A stretch of DNA of 64,000 bases from Pseudomonadota bacterium. Lineage in GTDB: Bacteria > Desulfobacterota > Binatia > Binatales > Binataceae. The notes under the pieces were generated by a model, which was given only the letters and a program-made list of their open reading frames with translations, was not told the origin of the DNA and did not search any database. The DNA lies in assembly GCA_021325355.1 (NCBI GenBank), contig JAJPHI010000011.1, positions 310,001-374,000 of the forward strand. The letters are read 5' to 3'. A program made the position numbers and the translations under genes. Positions 16,823 to 25,049 of this stretch are shown piece by piece. Within the stretch, counting starts at the first letter, position 1. Every line of letters begins with the position of its first letter.

Positions 16823-17578
16823 CTAACGAAAGAGGTCGGAGGCGGCCGGACGGATCAGCGCCTTGGCGCTGACCCCCTCTGCCGGACGATAGGCGTACCC
16901 GCGCACCAGCACCGCCGGGATAGCGCCCGCCTTGGGCATCAGCAGACCGGCCGCCGCCGCGAGCTCATCGGCGACCGCGATCACCGTATGATGGAGCTCG
17001 CGACCGCCGAGATCGGTGGAGCCGCGCAGATCGAGCAGCGGCTCGAGGCCTGCGATCCCGATACAGACTTCGGTGAGTCCGTCGCGCCACGGCCGCCCGA
17101 ACGTATCGGTGATGAGCACCGCAACGTCGGCGCCGGTCAGCCGCTGCAGCTCGCGGCGCAGCCGCACCGCCGACGCATCGGCATCCTCGGGCAACAGGAT
17201 GGCGCGGTCGTCCGCGAGACTGTTCGACTCGTCAATGCCGGCGTTCGCGCAAACCCATCCCGGTCCGGTTTCGACGATCAGCACCGCGTTGTCCATGCGC
17301 ACGATGCGGCTGGTCTGACGCAACACCAGTTCGACCGCGCGCGGATCCTTGTCCCATCGCGCCGCAAAATTGCGCGCCAGTTCCGACGGCACGATGGTTG
17401 ACAAGTCGATCAGGCGTCCCTCGGCCTTCGAAACGATTTTCTGACAGACCGCGAGGATATCGCCGTCATGGAGCTCGAGGCCCATCGCGGCGACCGCCCG
17501 CGCGATCAGCGCGCCGAGATCATCCCCCGGCTGGATCATCGGGAGGCCTTCGATTGCCGTAAGCGTAAGCGAATTCAT
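16823..17578 (-). CDS. cofE: Coenzyme F420-0:L-glutamate ligase
   Basis: Adds gamma-linked glutamate to F420-0 using GTP. A single CofE domain of about 251 residues, not the FbiB fusion of actinobacteria. Family signatures include GDILAVCQKIVSKAEGR, the VRMDNAVLIVETGPGWVCANAGIDESN region and ITDTFGRPWRDG, which contribute nucleotide and metal binding. The frame begins at a TTG at 17593, but the ATG at 17578 is the more likely start. It lies 45 bases after cofD and 11 bases before a polyprenyl synthase, in a minus-strand run that begins with cofG. Confidence 0.93.
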   Translation of the reverse strand: MNSLTLTAIEGLPMIQPGDDLGALIARAVAAMGLELHDGDILAVCQKIVSKAEGRLIDLSTIVPSELARNFAARWDKDPRAVELVLRQTSRIVRMDNAVLIVETGPGWVCANAGIDESNSLADDRAILLPEDADASAVRLRRELQRLTGADVAVLITDTFGRPWRDGLTEVCIGIAGLEPLLDLRGSTDLGGRELHHTVIAVADELAAAAGLLMPKAGAIPAVLVRGYAYRPAEGVSAKALIRPAASDLFR

Positions 17579-17623
17579 CGCGGTTGCACTCAAGCCTATA
17601 ATGCGAACGCCGGCAACGCCACG

Positions 17624-18571
17624 CTAGGCGTGATTTCCCACTGCCGCGAGCGCCGCCGCCGCCAGTGCCGCGGCCCGCGCCGGGCTGCTCATGATGGTAT
17701 CGGTGGCGACGGCATTGATGCCAAGTCGGCGCACTGCCTCGAGCTGCCGCCGATCAGCTTCATCGAGCACGAAGGCGCCGGCACAGTCGCGGTAGAAATT
17801 CGCCACGCCGCGCGCCGACACTTCATGGCCCATGCCGCGCAGCATCCGGTCGGCCGGACCCTTGACGCTGCGGCCGCCGACGATCGGACTGATTGCAACG
17901 ACGCGATCGCGTACGGCGCGCAGCGCCTCGCGCACGCCGCGAACGCCGAGAATCGGCCCGATCGAGACGAACGGGTTTGATGGCGCGATAATCACCGCGT
18001 CGGCCCCGGCCAGGGCCTCGAGTACCCCGGGCGCCGGTCGCGCCTGTTCGATGCCGCGCAGCTCGATCGCCTCGACGCTGCCGCGCGCGCGGCGCCGCAC
18101 GAAATATTCCTGAAAGGGCAGCGCCGGGCGTCCTTTGAGCTTGACGTGCGTATGCACCCGCTCGTTGCTCATCGGCAGGATGCGGGCTTTGATGCGGAAG
18201 CGCGCCGCGATCTCCGCCGTTACCTCGCTCAGTGCGGCGCCCTCATGCAGACGTTCGCTGCGATAAAGATGAGTCGCGAGGTCGCGATCGCCGAGGTTGA
18301 ACCAGGCCGGTCCATAGAAGCGCTCGAGCTCGCCGAGCGCGCGGAATGATTCCCCGGCCCGCCCCCAACCGTTTTTGCGGTTCACCACGCCCGCGAGTGT
18401 GTAGGTGATGGTGTCCAAATCGGGCGCGACGTGCAGGCCATAGAACTGCTCGTCGTCGCCCGTGTTGACAATTATCGTGATCCGGTGCGGCTCCGCGATC
18501 CGGACGAGGCCCCGCAGAAACTTAGCGGCCCCCACTCCCCCCGCAAGCAAGGCTATCGATCGTTTCGCCAT
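17624..18571 (-). CDS. cofD: 2-phospho-L-lactate (or phosphoenolpyruvyl) transferase CofD
   Basis: Transfers the phospholactyl or PEP-derived moiety from its guanylylated donor to Fo, giving F420-0 or the dehydro form. IALLAGGVGAAKFLRGL at the N terminus, NTGDDEQFYGLHVAPDLDT and the later IIAPSNPFVSIGPIL are the CofD fingerprint. About 315 residues from the ATG at 18571. The start overlaps the 3' end of cofH by 50 bases, so the two are translationally linked. The donor-making enzyme CofC/FbiD is not in this window, so PEP versus phospholactate use cannot be decided here. Confidence 0.94.
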   Translation of the reverse strand: MAKRSIALLAGGVGAAKFLRGLVRIAEPHRITIIVNTGDDEQFYGLHVAPDLDTITYTLAGVVNRKNGWGRAGESFRALGELERFYGPAWFNLGDRDLATHLYRSERLHEGAALSEVTAEIAARFRIKARILPMSNERVHTHVKLKGRPALPFQEYFVRRRARGSVEAIELRGIEQARPAPGVLEALAGADAVIIAPSNPFVSIGPILGVRGVREALRAVRDRVVAISPIVGGRSVKGPADRMLRGMGHEVSARGVANFYRDCAGAFVLDEADRRQLEAVRRLGINAVATDTIMSSPARAAALAAAALAAVGNHA

Positions 18572-19775
18572 TATGGACGATGGGGCGCGCGCCATTAGGA
18601 GCCCTTCTGCCGTAAAGTTTGCGGTACGTGGTGGTGCGCTCAACGGCCCGCCGTCCCATCTCGCGCGCCTTTTCCTCGATCACGTCGACCGGGACAAATT
18701 CGCCCGACGTTCCCCCGGCTTCGGCCGTGATACTTTCCTCCATCAGGGTGCCCGAAAAATCGTTGCATCCCGCCTTGAGCGTTACCGCCGCGCAATCGAC
18801 CCCGAGCTTCACCCACGAGGTCTGGATGTTGTTGATCTGGCCGCGCAGAAACAGGCGCGCGAACGCGTACATCTGCAGGTCGAGCGTACCCAGCGGTGGT
18901 GGCGAGACCAAACCCTTGCGGAACAGCACCGTGTTTTCATGGATGAAGCGCAGCGGCACGAATTCGGTGAAACCGTGGGTTTCCTTCTGGATGCTGCGCA
19001 GCAGGTTCAGATGATTGACGACGTGGCGCGGTTTCTCCAGATGGCCATACATGATGGTCGAGGTGGTCGGCACGCCCAGTGAGTGCGCCGTCGTGATGAT
19101 CTCGACCCAGGTCGCGACATCGACCTTCTTGTGACTCAGGATTTCGCGAATGTCGTCGTCGAGAATCTCGGCCGCGGTGCCCGGGATCGAGCCCAGCCCA
19201 TGATCCCGCAGCATCCCGATATACTCCGGATACGGCATGTTGGTGCGCCGCGATCCGTACATGATCTCCATCGGCGAGAAGGCATGGATATGCAGTTGCG
19301 GGAAATGCCGCTTAATCAGATCCAGGATGTCGCGATATTTGAAAGCCGGCATCTCCGGATTGATGCCGCCCTGGATACACACCTCGGTCGCCCCGCGCGC
19401 GATCGCGTCCGCCATCTTCGCCAGGATCGTCTCGTCCGAATGGTCGTAGGCGTCGGACTCCCATTTCTGCCGTTTGAAGCCGCAGAACTGGCAGCCGACG
19501 AAACAGATGTTGGTGAAGTTCAGGTTGCGATTGACGACGTAGGTCACCTCGTCACCCACGTCCTCGGCGCGCGCCAAATCCGCGCACTTCACCATCGCCC
19601 GCAGATCATCGCCCTGCGCAGTGTAGAGCAGCAAGCCTTCATCGGGAGTCAGCTCCTGACGCTGCAGGCTGCGTTTGAGCGCCGCGCGGACCCCGGCCGA
19701 CGCCCGATCCATGAGATCGCCCAAAGCGGCGGCTTCGACTTCGTTCACGAAGTCGCGCATCTCGTCGAGGTTCAT
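18522..19775 (-). CDS. cofH: Fo synthase subunit 2, radical SAM
   Basis: Together with CofG builds the deazaflavin Fo, CofH joining tyrosine to the 5-amino-6-ribitylaminouracil intermediate. The radical SAM cluster motif is CFVGCQFCGF within NRNLNFTNICFVGCQFC. CIQGGINPEMP and YGSRRTNMPYPEYIGMLRD are typical of the family. About 417 residues from the ATG at 19775, which has GGAGGT upstream. The longer open frame to 19910 runs into cofG and was rejected. Separate cofH and cofG are the archaeal/cyanobacterial style, in contrast to the fused FbiC of actinobacteria. Confidence 0.94.
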   Translation of the reverse strand: MNLDEMRDFVNEVEAAALGDLMDRASAGVRAALKRSLQRQELTPDEGLLLYTAQGDDLRAMVKCADLARAEDVGDEVTYVVNRNLNFTNICFVGCQFCGFKRQKWESDAYDHSDETILAKMADAIARGATEVCIQGGINPEMPAFKYRDILDLIKRHFPQLHIHAFSPMEIMYGSRRTNMPYPEYIGMLRDHGLGSIPGTAAEILDDDIREILSHKKVDVATWVEIITTAHSLGVPTTSTIMYGHLEKPRHVVNHLNLLRSIQKETHGFTEFVPLRFIHENTVLFRKGLVSPPPLGTLDLQMYAFARLFLRGQINNIQTSWVKLGVDCAAVTLKAGCNDFSGTLMEESITAEAGGTSGEFVPVDVIEEKAREMGRRAVERTTTYRKLYGRRAPNGARPIVHNGETIDSLACGGSGGR

Positions 19776-19777
19776 AC

Positions 19778-20965
19778 TTAGACCTCCGTTGACAATTGAG
19801 CGGCGAGCCGGGCGACGTGCGGCATCATGGCCGGATCGACCCACTCGCCAGTGATGAATTCGGGGTAAATCGCGAGCCGCTGATTTAGGTGAAAGCCGGC
19901 ACGCGCGCACCGTTCGGCCAACGCCTCGAGATGCGGCCAGGGCGCCTCGGGGTTGACGTAATCCTTGCTGAGCGGCGAAATTCCTCCCCAGTCGTTGATT
20001 CCCGCCGCCAGAAACAGTTCGATCTCGTGCGGCGACAGATTCGGCGGCGCCTGCACGTTCATGGTCGGGCCCATCAGCAAGCGCGCGGTGGCGATAGCGC
20101 GGGCCATTTCCAGATGATCCGGTTCGGGCGCATCCGCAATCGCCAGGTCGGGCTTGGCCCGGAAGTTCTGAATGATCACTTCCTGGATGTGGCCATACCG
20201 CTCGTGGATCTCGCGAATCGCCACCAGACTCTGCGCCCGCTCGGCGCGGCTTTCGCCGATACCGATGAGGATTCCCGTGGTAAACGGAATTTTCAGCTCA
20301 CCCGCCTCCGCCATCATCCGCAGCCGCACCGCCGGCTCCTTGTCGGGGGCCCATTGATGGACCCCGCCGCGCTGCCGCAGCCGCGGCGACACGCTCTCGA
20401 GCATCAACCCCATGCTGGCATTGAGCGGCCGCAGCATCGCCATCTCGCCGCGGCTCATGATGCCGGCATTCGTATGGGGCAGCAGGCCTTCGGCCAGCGC
20501 CGCCTCGCAGGCGCGTCCGACATACTCGATCGTGCTCGCCACGCCGAAGGCGGCGAGCGTCGCGCGATATTCCTTGAACGCCAACTCGGGCTTGTCGCCC
20601 AGACACATCAGCGCTTCTTTGCAGCCGAGGCGACCGGCCCGCCGCGACCAGGCTGTCACTTCGTCAAGCGTCATGGTCCACGCGCCCGGATCGCCGGGAT
20701 CGCGTCGGAACGTGCAATACGAGCAGCGGTCGCGGCAAAGATTGGTAATCGGTAGGAAAACCTTGCGCGAATAGGTGACCGTGCGGCCTTTCCCGGCATC
20801 GCGCATCGCGGCCGCCGCCGCCATCACCTCCGGCAGCTCTTCGTCCGAGCAGGCGATCAGCGCCGCCGCGTCTTCAGCGGTCGCACGGCCGCCCGCCAGG
20901 ACACGCTCGAGAATCTCTCGGACGGGCGCGTGAACACGGGACTCACTGACCGCTTGCTCAGGCAT
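19778..20965 (-). CDS. cofG: Fo synthase subunit 1, radical SAM
   Basis: Second half of the Fo synthase pair, catalysing the ring-forming step. The radical SAM motif is CRDRCSYCTF, followed by RRDPGDPG. Later PPNLSPHEIELFLAAGINDWGGISP is characteristic of CofG and related deazaflavin enzymes. 395 residues from the ATG at 20965. Its stop lies two bases before the cofH ATG, so expression is tightly coupled. It heads the cofG-cofH-cofD-cofE run. The 120-base gap upstream to arsI probably holds the operon promoter, but no clear consensus pair is visible. Confidence 0.94.
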   Translation of the reverse strand: MPEQAVSESRVHAPVREILERVLAGGRATAEDAAALIACSDEELPEVMAAAAAMRDAGKGRTVTYSRKVFLPITNLCRDRCSYCTFRRDPGDPGAWTMTLDEVTAWSRRAGRLGCKEALMCLGDKPELAFKEYRATLAAFGVASTIEYVGRACEAALAEGLLPHTNAGIMSRGEMAMLRPLNASMGLMLESVSPRLRQRGGVHQWAPDKEPAVRLRMMAEAGELKIPFTTGILIGIGESRAERAQSLVAIREIHERYGHIQEVIIQNFRAKPDLAIADAPEPDHLEMARAIATARLLMGPTMNVQAPPNLSPHEIELFLAAGINDWGGISPLSKDYVNPEAPWPHLEALAERCARAGFHLNQRLAIYPEFITGEWVDPAMMPHVARLAAQLSTEV

Positions 20966-21085
20966 GACGAAATTACGGCTCTTATAGGCGATCAGTCGGA
21001 TCGAGGCAAACGTCCCTCAGCCGGCAAGGCCGGAGGGCGCTGCCAAGGGCCATGCGATCGCCAGTCGCGTGGGCGCGATCGGCAC

Positions 21086-21547
21086 TCAGGCGCTCCTTGA
21101 GCGAAGTTCTTCAGCGATCGCGTCCGCGATCGCGGAGGGCAGGGGGTCGATACCTCCGCCATGTTTCTCGACGAGGTCGTGATTGACGTGATAGACCTCC
21201 CATTCCACCCCATCCGGATCGACCACCCAGAACTTGCTCTGGTTCGCGTAACAGCAGTTCACGTTCAACTGCTCGCGCGTCTTAAGACCCGCGGCTTTGA
21301 CCCGCGCGAGATGCTCTCGCACCGCTGACTCGGAAGCCAGCTCGATGCCGAGATGGTTGACGAAGCCGCCCGGCGTCTCCCCACGATGGGCGATCGACAG
21401 GGCGAGATTCAGCGGGGCCATCGGCGGCAGAAACTTGATCTGGTCCGGCTTCACCTTCACCGGCTTAACCCCGAACAGCCGCTCGTAGAAATCACGGCTG
21501 GCGCCCAGATCCGAAACTTTCAGATGCACATGTACGCGAGCGCGCAT
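21086..21547 (-). CDS. arsI: ArsI-type C-As lyase (VOC family)
   Basis: A 153-residue vicinal-oxygen-chelate dioxygenase that would cleave the carbon-arsenic bond of trivalent organoarsenicals. The vicinal cysteine pair Cys98-Cys99 in NVNCCYANQSKFW, followed by VDPDGVEWEVYH, is the ArsI signature. Metal ligands are likely among N-terminal His6/His8, His65 and Glu117. Related CadI proteins are cadmium-induced members of the same family and cannot be excluded. No arsR, arsM or efflux gene is adjacent. The glutamine amidotransferase gene ends 53 bases upstream on the same strand. Confidence 0.85.
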   Translation of the reverse strand: MRARVHVHLKVSDLGASRDFYERLFGVKPVKVKPDQIKFLPPMAPLNLALSIAHRGETPGGFVNHLGIELASESAVREHLARVKAAGLKTREQLNVNCCYANQSKFWVVDPDGVEWEVYHVNHDLVEKHGGGIDPLPSAIADAIAEELRSRSA

Positions 21548-21600
21548 GTCCTATGGTGGCGCCGGCGACGCCGCTCGACAAGACCCGGCGAGCGCGAAAC

Positions 21601-22311
21601 CTAGGTGCCCTGAATCAAGCGGGCCCAGCGCGAGAAGATCATCTCGCCCAGTGCCGACAGCGCCGGCAGATGGCGCGGGGTGGCTTCCATGATCGCCGCA
21701 CCATCGATGCCGACGCGCTGGAGGCCCTCACCGAACTCCGCGACCAGCGCGGCCAGGATCTCTTCGGTAATCTCCGCGTGAAACTGCAGAGCCAGGGTGC
21801 GGTCCCCGTAGCTGAAGGCCTGGAGCGGGGTCAGCTCCGACGATGCCAGCGCGATCGCTCCGGACGGCAGATCAAAGGTATCGCTATGCCAATGACAGGC
21901 CATGAACTCGCCGGGCAAACCACCCATAAGCCGATGGTCGCGCGCGGCCGCACTCAGTCGGACCGGATACCATCCGATCTCGCGACTGGTGTTGCGATAA
22001 ACCCGCGCGCCCAGCGCCGCCGCGATCAGTTGGCTGCCGAGGCACACGCCGAGAATCGGCTTCTCCGTGCGCAAAGCATCGTTGATGAGAGCCATCTCGC
22101 TGCGAAAATACGGATAGCGGTCGAGCTGATAGACGGTCTGCGGACCGCCCATCAAAATCAGTCCGGCCGCGTCCTTCAGCGTGCCGGGTAGCGGAGCCTC
22201 GTCGTAAACGCGGACGTATTGCCACGCCAGCGCGGCGCTTTCGAGCGCATCGGCGATCGCGCCCAGGGTTTCCGCCGGATGGTGCTGCAGAACGAGAACC
22301 TTGCCCATCAT
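21601..22311 (-). CDS. Class I glutamine amidotransferase-like protein
   Basis: About 236 residues with a complete GATase-1 triad layout: nucleophile Cys90 in GVCLGSQL, and the His-x-Glu pair in LQFHAEITEE. The oxyanion strand LILMGGPQTVYQ is also typical. It resembles the stand-alone GMP-synthase-like amidotransferases of unknown substrate, not trpG, pabA or guaA. It could act as a glutaminase or as a gamma-glutamyl hydrolase. Two adjacent ATGs at 22311 and 22308 begin the protein. The longer frame to 22383 adds a non-conserved hydrophobic stretch and was rejected. Confidence 0.84.
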   Translation of the reverse strand: MMGKVLVLQHHPAETLGAIADALESAALAWQYVRVYDEAPLPGTLKDAAGLILMGGPQTVYQLDRYPYFRSEMALINDALRTEKPILGVCLGSQLIAAALGARVYRNTSREIGWYPVRLSAAARDHRLMGGLPGEFMACHWHSDTFDLPSGAIALASSELTPLQAFSYGDRTLALQFHAEITEEILAALVAEFGEGLQRVGIDGAAIMEATPRHLPALSALGEMIFSRWARLIQGT

Positions 22312-22386
22312 CGGCGCCAGAATAACGCAGGCGATTGCGATGCGAAACCCGATCGTACGCGCCGCGTCGGAGCGCTCAGGCAAGCC

Positions 22387-22623
22387 TTACTTCAGCGATA
22401 TGAGCGAAGAGTGCGGATGGCTCACGGCGTCGAAGGTCGTGCCCATCGTGCTGTAAGTAACGAAGATCGCGCCCGCCACAGCCACCGCCAAAAGGACGTA
22501 CGGTGTCAGCAGCATGAGCGCGTGGCGAACCTGCGCGAGCGTGACGAAGCGCCGACGCGCCCCCGCCTTACCCTCGCTGATCTCTTTGGTTACGGGGAAA
22601 CTTTGTTGAGTTGCAACACCCAT
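22387..22623 (-). CDS. Small single-pass membrane protein
   Basis: A 78-residue protein with a basic N-terminal half (GKAGARRRFVTLAQVRHALM), one membrane segment (LLTPYVLLAVAVAGAIFVTY, about residues 39-58) and a short, probably periplasmic C tail. The positive-inside rule puts the N terminus in the cytoplasm. The ATG at 22623 has AGGT about 10 bases upstream. No family is recognised. The 223 bases between it and the greA stop contain no convincing gene. Confidence 0.55.
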   Translation of the reverse strand: MGVATQQSFPVTKEISEGKAGARRRFVTLAQVRHALMLLTPYVLLAVAVAGAIFVTYSTMGTTFDAVSHPHSSLISLK

Positions 22624-22846
22624 TTTAAGACCGGACCTGCATCCCTGATGGTTCGTGCAACTTCAATGGATACTGACGCGTGCCACGTATGTCAACGACC
22701 TTTACGTAACTCTATTGACCATTAATGCAAGCTTTTAGATAAATCAGCTAAAGCGAAGCAGTTAGAGCCCGACAAAGCCGCGGAACGGCTGCGGGCGCAC
22801 TTCGAGATCAAGATTCGAGGCTACAGGCGGATTAAGGATCGGAAAG

Positions 22847-23353
22847 CTATTTGCTGTCGGTCGCGGCGTCGTTTTCGAGCGCGATAAGCTCGTGGATGGT
22901 GGTCAGTTTCACGATCAGGTAGGACCGCTTGCCCTTCGGCGTCCGCACCTCGACCTCGTCGTCCATCCCTTTGCCAATCAGCGCATGTCCCAGAGGGGAG
23001 GAAAGGGAGATCCGGTTCTGAGCGCCGTCGACCTCCTCCGGCACGACAATCTCGAATTCCGACCGCGCTCCCGAGTCGAGATCCTCGAGCTCGACCTTGC
23101 TGCCGAGGCCGACGGTCTGGCGTGGAATCGAGTCGAGATTGATGACCGCGAGCTCCGCGATGCGCGCTTCGAGGTTCGATAGACGCGCCCGCAGGAATTC
23201 CTGCCGTTGCTTCGCCATCGCCCACTCGGCGTTTTCCGAAAGATCGCCGTGCGCCCGCGCGCGCTCCAATTCTTTAGGAAGATCGACGGTTAACTCACGC
23301 TTGAGCGTCTCGGTCTCTTTGCGTAACCGCTTTACTACTGGAAGCTCTGCCAT
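22847..23353 (-). CDS. greA: Transcript cleavage/elongation factor GreA family
   Basis: A 168-residue Gre factor that enters the RNA polymerase secondary channel and stimulates cleavage of backtracked RNA. The N-terminal coiled coil includes the tip sequence ARAHGDLSENAEWAMAKQRQ, where the acidic DxxE pair is conserved, and the C-terminal FKBP-like domain contains SPLGHALIGKGMDDEVEV. This is full length for GreA/GreB. It is a single gene with an ATG start. The following RAM-domain gene, on the same strand, is further upstream. Confidence 0.93.
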   Translation of the reverse strand: MAELPVVKRLRKETETLKRELTVDLPKELERARAHGDLSENAEWAMAKQRQEFLRARLSNLEARIAELAVINLDSIPRQTVGLGSKVELEDLDSGARSEFEIVVPEEVDGAQNRISLSSPLGHALIGKGMDDEVEVRTPKGKRSYLIVKLTTIHELIALENDAATDSK

Positions 23354-23411
23354 GGAAACACTACTTCTCTACCGCTACTTGAGAGTACCAAGCCGACCGC
23401 TTCGGCCGCCT

Positions 23412-23645
23412 TCAATCTGCGACGATCGAGGTCAGGCTGCGGATCACTCCTGTGACGCTCTGGATCTGATGCACCACCAACTGCCCCAGCGACGAGACGT
23501 CCGCGGCCTCCGCTACGGCGATTATGTCGTGGGGTCCGGTGACGGCGTGAGCGTCGGACACCCCCGCCACCTCGCGCACCTTTTGTGCCACGTCGCGTGC
23601 TTTGCCCGGAGAGGTGTCAATCAGGATATAAGCTTTAACTGCCAC
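23412..23645 (-). CDS. Stand-alone Lrp/AsnC ligand-binding (RAM) domain protein
   Basis: A 77-residue protein made of only the alpha/beta RAM domain, without a DNA-binding helix-turn-helix. VKAYILIDTSPGKARDVAQK and the GPHDIIAVAEAADVSSLGQLV segment follow the Lrp/AsnC effector-binding pattern. Such stand-alone domains oligomerise and are thought to sense small ligands. It begins with a GTG at 23645 preceded by GGGGAGG. The target and ligand are unknown. Confidence 0.85.
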   Translation of the reverse strand: MAVKAYILIDTSPGKARDVAQKVREVAGVSDAHAVTGPHDIIAVAEAADVSSLGQLVVHQIQSVTGVIRSLTSIVAD

Positions 23646-23674
23646 GGTCGTACCTCCCCGGTTTCCGCCCGCGT

Positions 23675-24565
23675 CTAGCGCGCGGGCGCCAATGGTGGAA
23701 TCGGTGTCCCTTGCGCATCGTAGGTGTAAAAGCCGCGTCCCGCTTTGCGCCCGAGATAACCCGCATCCACGTATTTTTTTAACAGAGGGCAGGGCCGATA
23801 CTTGTCATCGCCGAACACGCGATGCATCACTTCCATGATCGCGAGGCAGGTATCGAGCCCGATCAAATCGGCCAGCTCGAGCGGACCCATCGGCTGATTG
23901 GTCCCGAGTTTCATCGCCGTGTCGATATCCATCACGCCGCCGACACCTTCGTACAGCGTGTAGATGGCCTCATTGATCATCGGCAACAGGATACGGTTGA
24001 CGATAAAGCCGGGGAAATCCTCGGCGGTCATGGTGTTCTTGCCCAGCCGCTCGGCCAGCGCGCGTGTCGCCTCGTAGGTTTCCTGCGAGGTGGCGAGTCC
24101 GCGGATGATCTCGACCAGGCGCATTGCCGGCACCGGGTTCATGAAGTGCATGCCGATGAAGCGATCGGCGCGCGTGGTCCGCGCCCCCATCCGGGTAATC
24201 GAAATCGACGAGGTGTTCGAGGCGAAAATCACTTCCGGCGGACAAATGCGATCGAGCTTCTGGAAAAGCTGGATCTTGGCCTCTTCCTGCTCGACCACCG
24301 CCTCGATCACGAAATCAACGCCGCGCAGGTCCTCGAGATTGGCCGACGTCTCGATCCGCCGGATGATGCGATCGCGCTCGTCGGCCTTGAAGCGGCCGCG
24401 TTGGATCATGCGGTCGAGGTTGCGCTCGAGTCCGTCGAGACCGCGCAGACAAAGTTGCTCGCTGACGTCGTTGAGAATCACCCGCAACCCGGCCTGCGCC
24501 GCGACCTGAGCCACACCGGCGCCCATCTGTCCGGCGCCGATAATCCCGACCACGCTAACGTCCAT
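23675..24565 (-). CDS. hbd: 3-hydroxybutyryl-CoA dehydrogenase
   Basis: NAD(P)-dependent oxidoreductase interconverting 3-hydroxyacyl-CoA and 3-oxoacyl-CoA. The Rossmann motif VGIIGAGQMGAGVAQ starts at residue 6, SNTSSISIT and GMHFMNPVPAM carry catalytic Ser, His and Asn residues, and the C-terminal helical domain includes NQPMGPLELADLIGLDTCL. 296 residues, the usual length for a single-domain enzyme. The ATG has GGGAGG upstream. Its first 11 bases overlap the end of the Cys-rich gene, so the two are probably co-expressed. Confidence 0.94.
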   Translation of the reverse strand: MDVSVVGIIGAGQMGAGVAQVAAQAGLRVILNDVSEQLCLRGLDGLERNLDRMIQRGRFKADERDRIIRRIETSANLEDLRGVDFVIEAVVEQEEAKIQLFQKLDRICPPEVIFASNTSSISITRMGARTTRADRFIGMHFMNPVPAMRLVEIIRGLATSQETYEATRALAERLGKNTMTAEDFPGFIVNRILLPMINEAIYTLYEGVGGVMDIDTAMKLGTNQPMGPLELADLIGLDTCLAIMEVMHRVFGDDKYRPCPLLKKYVDAGYLGRKAGRGFYTYDAQGTPIPPLAPAR

Positions 24566-24938
24566 CCGCGTCCTCCCTGTCTGCGGTTTCGGCCGAGGGC
24601 TTTTCGAGGCTTGACCACGTACCAGCGCCGTTGGCCGCGGCCCGTCGTACGCGCTGCACGTCGTCGGGGGTTTGCCGCCCCGGCATGCCGAGTCCGCGCA
24701 TCAGGACATTGGTCATCGCCGCCGTCAGCCGATCCCGGATGGTGGGCGCCCCATCCACTTCCGCGTCCAGCACGCGGTCCACCTCGACCCGAGTGAGACC
24801 TTCCGCCGCGAAGGCATCGACCAGTTCGCTCCAGCCCACCCGCCCGGCGCAGCGCTCGACCACCGCGATAACTCTGGCGCAGCAGCCGCACACGCGCTTC
24901 ATCAATCCGGCTCGTTGATGGCAGTAGGCGCAACGCAC
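24555..24938 (-). CDS. Cys-rich putative zinc-binding protein, unknown
   Basis: A 127-residue protein with an N-terminal knuckle CAYCHQRAGLMKRVCGCCAR (Cys3, 6, 17, 19 and 20), suitable for one zinc ion. The remainder is helical, with a winged-helix-like segment VGWSELVDAFAAEGLTRVEV, followed by a disordered acidic tail. It may be a regulatory or adaptor protein. It starts with a GTG at 24938. The 3' end overlaps hbd by 11 bases. I recognise no named family. Confidence 0.7.
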   Translation of the reverse strand: MRCAYCHQRAGLMKRVCGCCARVIAVVERCAGRVGWSELVDAFAAEGLTRVEVDRVLDAEVDGAPTIRDRLTAAMTNVLMRGLGMPGRQTPDDVQRVRRAAANGAGTWSSLEKPSAETADREDADGR

Positions 24939-24958
24939 TAGCTTTGGTCCATTCGCCC

Positions 24959-24999
24959 AAAAAAACGTGAAGCGGGGCGTCGATCACGCCGCGCTTCAC
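24959..24999 (-). terminator. Terminator of the hsp20-lonB unit
   Basis: On the minus strand a 14-bp stem with one mismatch (24999-24967, five-base loop) is followed by G and seven T residues (24965-24959), about 50 bases after the lonB stop codon. This is the best T-run terminator on the minus strand in the window. Confidence 0.8.
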
Positions 25000-25049
25000 T
25001 CAAAATCTACTATCGGCCGCGCGATGCGGCAAGCGCAGGCTCGCGGCGC

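Noticed and set aside
22740-22846. Short open stretch reading AERLRAHFEIKIRGYRR-like
   Set aside because: Looks weakly protein-like but has no start codon and runs into the greA gene region. It could be a decayed fragment.
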